Assembly: GCA_022843145.1 (NCBI GenBank)
Contig: JALHOF010000013.1
Coordinates: 1-64,000 of the forward strand
From: Hyphomicrobium sp.
Lineage (GTDB): Bacteria > Pseudomonadota > Alphaproteobacteria > Rhizobiales > Hyphomicrobiaceae
Direction: 5' to 3'
Length of the DNA: 64,000 nt
Numbering within the stretch: position 1 is the stretch's first letter; the number at the start of each line of letters is the position of its first letter. Below the pieces are notes generated by a model, which saw only the letters and a list, made by a program, of their open reading frames with translations, made no database searches and had not been told where the DNA came from. Below, piece after piece: positions 61,410-64,000 of this stretch. The position numbers were made by a program, and so were the translations under genes.

Positions 61410-61877
61410 GGGCGTTCCTTTGGGTGGACTGTTTGACGCACCATCTCTGACGCATCCCCGTGAATACGGGCAAGGGCCCTTGAGATGTCGAATTGCGAAA
61501 TCTTGTTTGATTGGACGAATCAGGACGTTGCTCGCTCAATCTCTTGGCAAGTTGGGGTTTTGCTGCAACGCACGTTCATCTTGGGTGCACCGCAAGAATA
61601 GGTGCTCGACGCGACAGCAGAATGCCACAATCTGCACGTCTCTAACGATGCGCGCGCTCCTGAGTGCTGCGGCGGGCGCCTATAAACTGTGGATTTAGTG
61701 ACACGATATTTAGGGAATCCCGCAGATAACCTTGCGTCGAACAGTGGAACTGGCGTTCAATCATTGGCCGGCCAGTACATGTCGGATAGGGTCTAGGGAT
61801 CAGGGATTAGCGGCGCCGACATCTCTTTCGGCAATCGGCGAAACAACTCGCCGCGATAGAAGGACGACGAGGAATTC

Positions 61878-62099
61878 ATGAACAATCACGAGGGCCAGCA
61901 GTCGATGCCGCAGATGCAGGCGGAAATTGCTGAATTGAATGGTTTGATCGCCGAGATCGACGACCCGCGCGCCGGCGCCGCGATGGTGCGTGAGCGCATC
62001 GAGCAATATCGCGCCGCTGGTCAGGCTGTCCCTGAGGATCTGGCGAAGATCGAAAAGCAGCTGCGGACCGAGTGCATGCTGGCGTCACAGGGCCGCTGA
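61878..62099 (+). CDS. Small hypothetical coiled-coil protein, 73 aa
   Basis: GAGGAATTC precedes the ATG, a plausible ribosome site. The product is helical and charged (MQAEIAELNGLIAEIDDP, REIEQYRAAG-like region, LAKIEKQLRTECM) and probably forms a short coiled coil. No family recognised. The region 61410-61877 upstream shows no convincing gene, only short chance frames. Confidence 0.5.
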   Translation: MNNHEGQQSMPQMQAEIAELNGLIAEIDDPRAGAAMVRERIEQYRAAGQAVPEDLAKIEKQLRTECMLASQGR

Positions 62100-62248
62100 T
62101 CAGCGTCCCGTCGTATGCCTGAAGCGACACCGATCGCTTCGGGCAACAACTGTTGTGTCATGGCCGGATTGACCGGCCATGCAAATGTTCGCGATATTCA
62201 GTAGGCATCGTACGCGGCAGCGTCTGTAACCGGTCGGGTCGAAGCCGA

Positions 62249-63607
62249 TCAGTTGCGAAGCCATTTTCGCCTGAGTGGATGCCTCACGGGCAAAGGCGGC
62301 GAAACTGGACTTTGAACGCCGCGTTGCACTGTGGTCGCTATCGGCGCCATAGGCGTGATGGGAGCAGGCATCACGGTCTCGACCTTCGATGCAGCGTGTC
62401 GATCGCTCGGAAGTACGATCGCTTGCGTCGTCAATTGACCGTCGTCGAACGAAGCGATCTCGAACGACGGGATCCGCGCATCGCCGTCAGGGTCGAAGGC
62501 AATAGCTCCCAGTACGCTCTGAAGTGGTTCGTCCACGAATTGCCGCGCGACGGCTTCGACTTCCTGATTTCCACCACGCGTGACCGCGCCGGCCCAGATT
62601 TCGAGTGCAGCGTGGGCAGCGAGCGCACTTGCAAATGGTTGATGTCCGGCGGCCGTGAGGCGCTCGCTCAACGGCTTCGCCGACACGGCGTCCGTAGCCG
62701 TAAATGGCCTCAGTACGCGCGTGACGAATCTCGCTCCGGCCGACAACGCGCGCAGTTCCGTGTCTGCGTTGGCGAGCGCGTCGGAGCCAATCAGGTCGGG
62801 TGGTGTGTCCGACGCCCGGAATTGGCTCCAGAGCGCAGCGGCCTCTGACGGGAACCCGGCAAAATAGACGACTTCGGCGCGTAAGCCCCGCAGTGCACCG
62901 ACTGTTGCCGCGTAATCCTTGCTGCTCGCCACGATCCCAAATTCCGGAATCGGCGTCGGATCGGTCGCACCGCGCGCGCGTTTCAAACCATCAACCAGAA
63001 GCCGCGCGTATCGCGTGCGGTCGTGGACGATGGCCAATCGTTTGCCGGCGTAGGCCGCGGCGAGATAGGCGGCGGTCGAGGCGCTCTGCCGGTCGTCGCG
63101 GCCGGCAAGGCGGAAGATCGTCGGGCCGGCCCGCCTGCGGGTCAGATCGGGATGCCGCGGCGCGGTCGCGATGAAGAGAATTCCGGACTCAGCATAGATT
63201 CTTGCAGCGGCTTGAGCCGGTCCTCCGCACGGATGGCCAATGACGAGAACCGGTTTGAGCTGGACGAGCTTGGCGGCAGCATTTTCAGCACGGCGCTCGT
63301 CACAACCGTCATCCTCGGATCGCGTGACAACCCGTTCGCCCCCGAGGCCTCCGCGCGCGTTGATCGCGTCGATCGCCCATTCGACACTTTGTAAGAGCGC
63401 CTTGCCCTCAGCTGCATGACGCCCAGAGAACGGTGCTGTAACCGCTACTGGGATATCGGCGCGAGACGGCATGGCTGCGAGGATCAGAACCGATGCGAGC
63501 CCAATCCGCCCGAACCGGCGAAGCGTGACGTCACTCGAAAGTGCGCGAGGCCGGCGTTTCCGCCAGCCTCGATGGTTGTTGTTCTTGTCGCCGCAAGGCG
63601 CGATCAC
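62249..63607 (-). CDS. Periplasmic binding protein of the branched-chain amino acid type
   Basis: A type I periplasmic-binding-fold protein of about 450 aa: signal-like hydrophobic stretch IGLASVLILAAMPSRAD, then IPVAVTAPFSGRHAAEGKALLQS, RSEDDGCDERRAENAAAKLV and VIGHPCGGPAQAAARIYAESG, the Peripla_BP_6 pattern. It would bind a small ligand for an ABC transporter or sensor. The start is uncertain. A GTG at 63607 is taken, which leaves an unusually long basic region before the signal helix; an ATG at 63691 would lengthen it further. No permease genes are visible. Confidence 0.7.
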   Translation of the reverse strand: MIAPCGDKNNNHRGWRKRRPRALSSDVTLRRFGRIGLASVLILAAMPSRADIPVAVTAPFSGRHAAEGKALLQSVEWAIDAINARGGLGGERVVTRSEDDGCDERRAENAAAKLVQLKPVLVIGHPCGGPAQAAARIYAESGILFIATAPRHPDLTRRRAGPTIFRLAGRDDRQSASTAAYLAAAYAGKRLAIVHDRTRYARLLVDGLKRARGATDPTPIPEFGIVASSKDYAATVGALRGLRAEVVYFAGFPSEAAALWSQFRASDTPPDLIGSDALANADTELRALSAGARFVTRVLRPFTATDAVSAKPLSERLTAAGHQPFASALAAHAALEIWAGAVTRGGNQEVEAVARQFVDEPLQSVLGAIAFDPDGDARIPSFEIASFDDGQLTTQAIVLPSDRHAASKVETVMPAPITPMAPIATTVQRGVQSPVSPPLPVRHPLRRKWLRN

Positions 63608-63656
63608 AGCCGGTCTCGAATTTCTGTCGCGGTCAGATCGGTGCAGCGAACTCTCG

Positions 63657-64000
63657 TCAATTCTGCACGTAGGTGATCTTGCCGTCGGCACCCTTTTTCC
63701 ACGTGTACATCACGTAGTCGGGTCGCGTGATATCGCCCTTTTTGTCGAAGCCGATGTCTCCGATGACCGTCTTGAACGGCTTGCCGGAACGCATCACCTC
63801 GGCCGTCTTTTTCGCATCATTGGCCTTCGCCTGGTTTGCAGCGGCGGCGATGATCTCGAGCGCCGCGTAGCTGTAGAGCGTATAGGCTTCCGGCTTGAAC
63901 TTGCGTGCCTCGAACTTCTTCAACACCACTTGCGCTTCCGGACGGCGCTGGGGATCGGGTGCAAACGTCATCAACGTTCCCTCGGCGCCGGGGCCGGCGA
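63657..64000 (-). CDS. Branched-chain amino acid ABC transporter substrate-binding protein (5' part beyond window)
   Basis: The frame is open to the window edge, so only the C-terminal ~114 residues are seen. They read GAEGTLMTFAPDPQRRPEAQ, SYAALEIIAAA and FKTVIGDIGFDKKGDITRPDYVMYTWKKG, the end of LivK-type proteins. The next, unrelated-length binding protein follows 49 bases downstream on the same strand. The Met at 63974 is internal, not the start. Confidence 0.85.
   Translation of the reverse strand, partial: AGPGAEGTLMTFAPDPQRRPEAQVVLKKFEARKFKPEAYTLYSYAALEIIAAAANQAKANDAKKTAEVMRSGKPFKTVIGDIGFDKKGDITRPDYVMYTWKKGADGKITYVQN

Overview
The window looks like a chromosome segment of an alphaproteobacterium of the Hyphomicrobiales (Rhizobiales). 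The evidence is the high GC content, cckA lying before recA and alaS, an NADP isocitrate dehydrogenase of the alphaproteobacterial type, the purB / purC-purS-small membrane protein-purQ / purL-bolA-grxD arrangement, and an ATP synthase zeta-subunit (DUF1476) gene. No species can be named from the sequence alone.

Layout. (1) 1-7554: right end of an integrated island. It holds a type ISP-like restriction-modification gene cut by three in-frame stop codons, a gene of unknown function, an HExxH metallopeptidase and a tyrosine recombinase, and it ends at a displaced 3' piece of a tRNA-Lys(CUU) gene. (2) 7666-21808: a UDG-superfamily protein, then a surface-glycan locus. This has CDP-glucose synthesis (rfbF, rfbG), a split transketolase, a sugar SDR, GtrA, a GtrB-like glycosyltransferase, two YfhO-like giant membrane proteins, a sulfotransferase and an APH-fold kinase. 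(3) 21914-26194: copper ATPase and divergent CsoR with a palindromic operator inside the promoter, then MscS and FliO-like genes. (4) 26506-40548: cckA, recA and alaS. The cckA-recA gap is split by 7.3 kb of mobile DNA: one IS1595-family element with a cargo gene, and two identical tandem copies of a 2795-bp IS1-like element. All three sit on the same 9-bp target. (5) 40558-49125: small secreted proteins, an orphan sulfide dehydrogenase flavoprotein, icd, a TrmJ fusion and rpsD. (6) 49155-60086: PqiA-like protein, grxD, bolA, an FKBP isomerase and the purine genes. (7) 60214-64000: small membrane protein, P1 peptidase and two periplasmic binding proteins, the last cut by the window edge.

Most notable: the IS1-like unit carries a three-gene cassette whose main product (460 aa) begins, after Met removal, like a proteasome beta subunit or HslV: Thr1-Thr2, Asp17-Ser18 and a Lys near position 33-36. 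It therefore looks like a mobile Ntn-hydrolase (threonine peptidase fold), cotranscribed with a small basic Gly/Ala-rich protein and a 71-aa protein. The cassette is present twice, apparently without differences. The second point of interest is the CDP-sugar plus split-transketolase set, which suggests a branched-chain deoxysugar.
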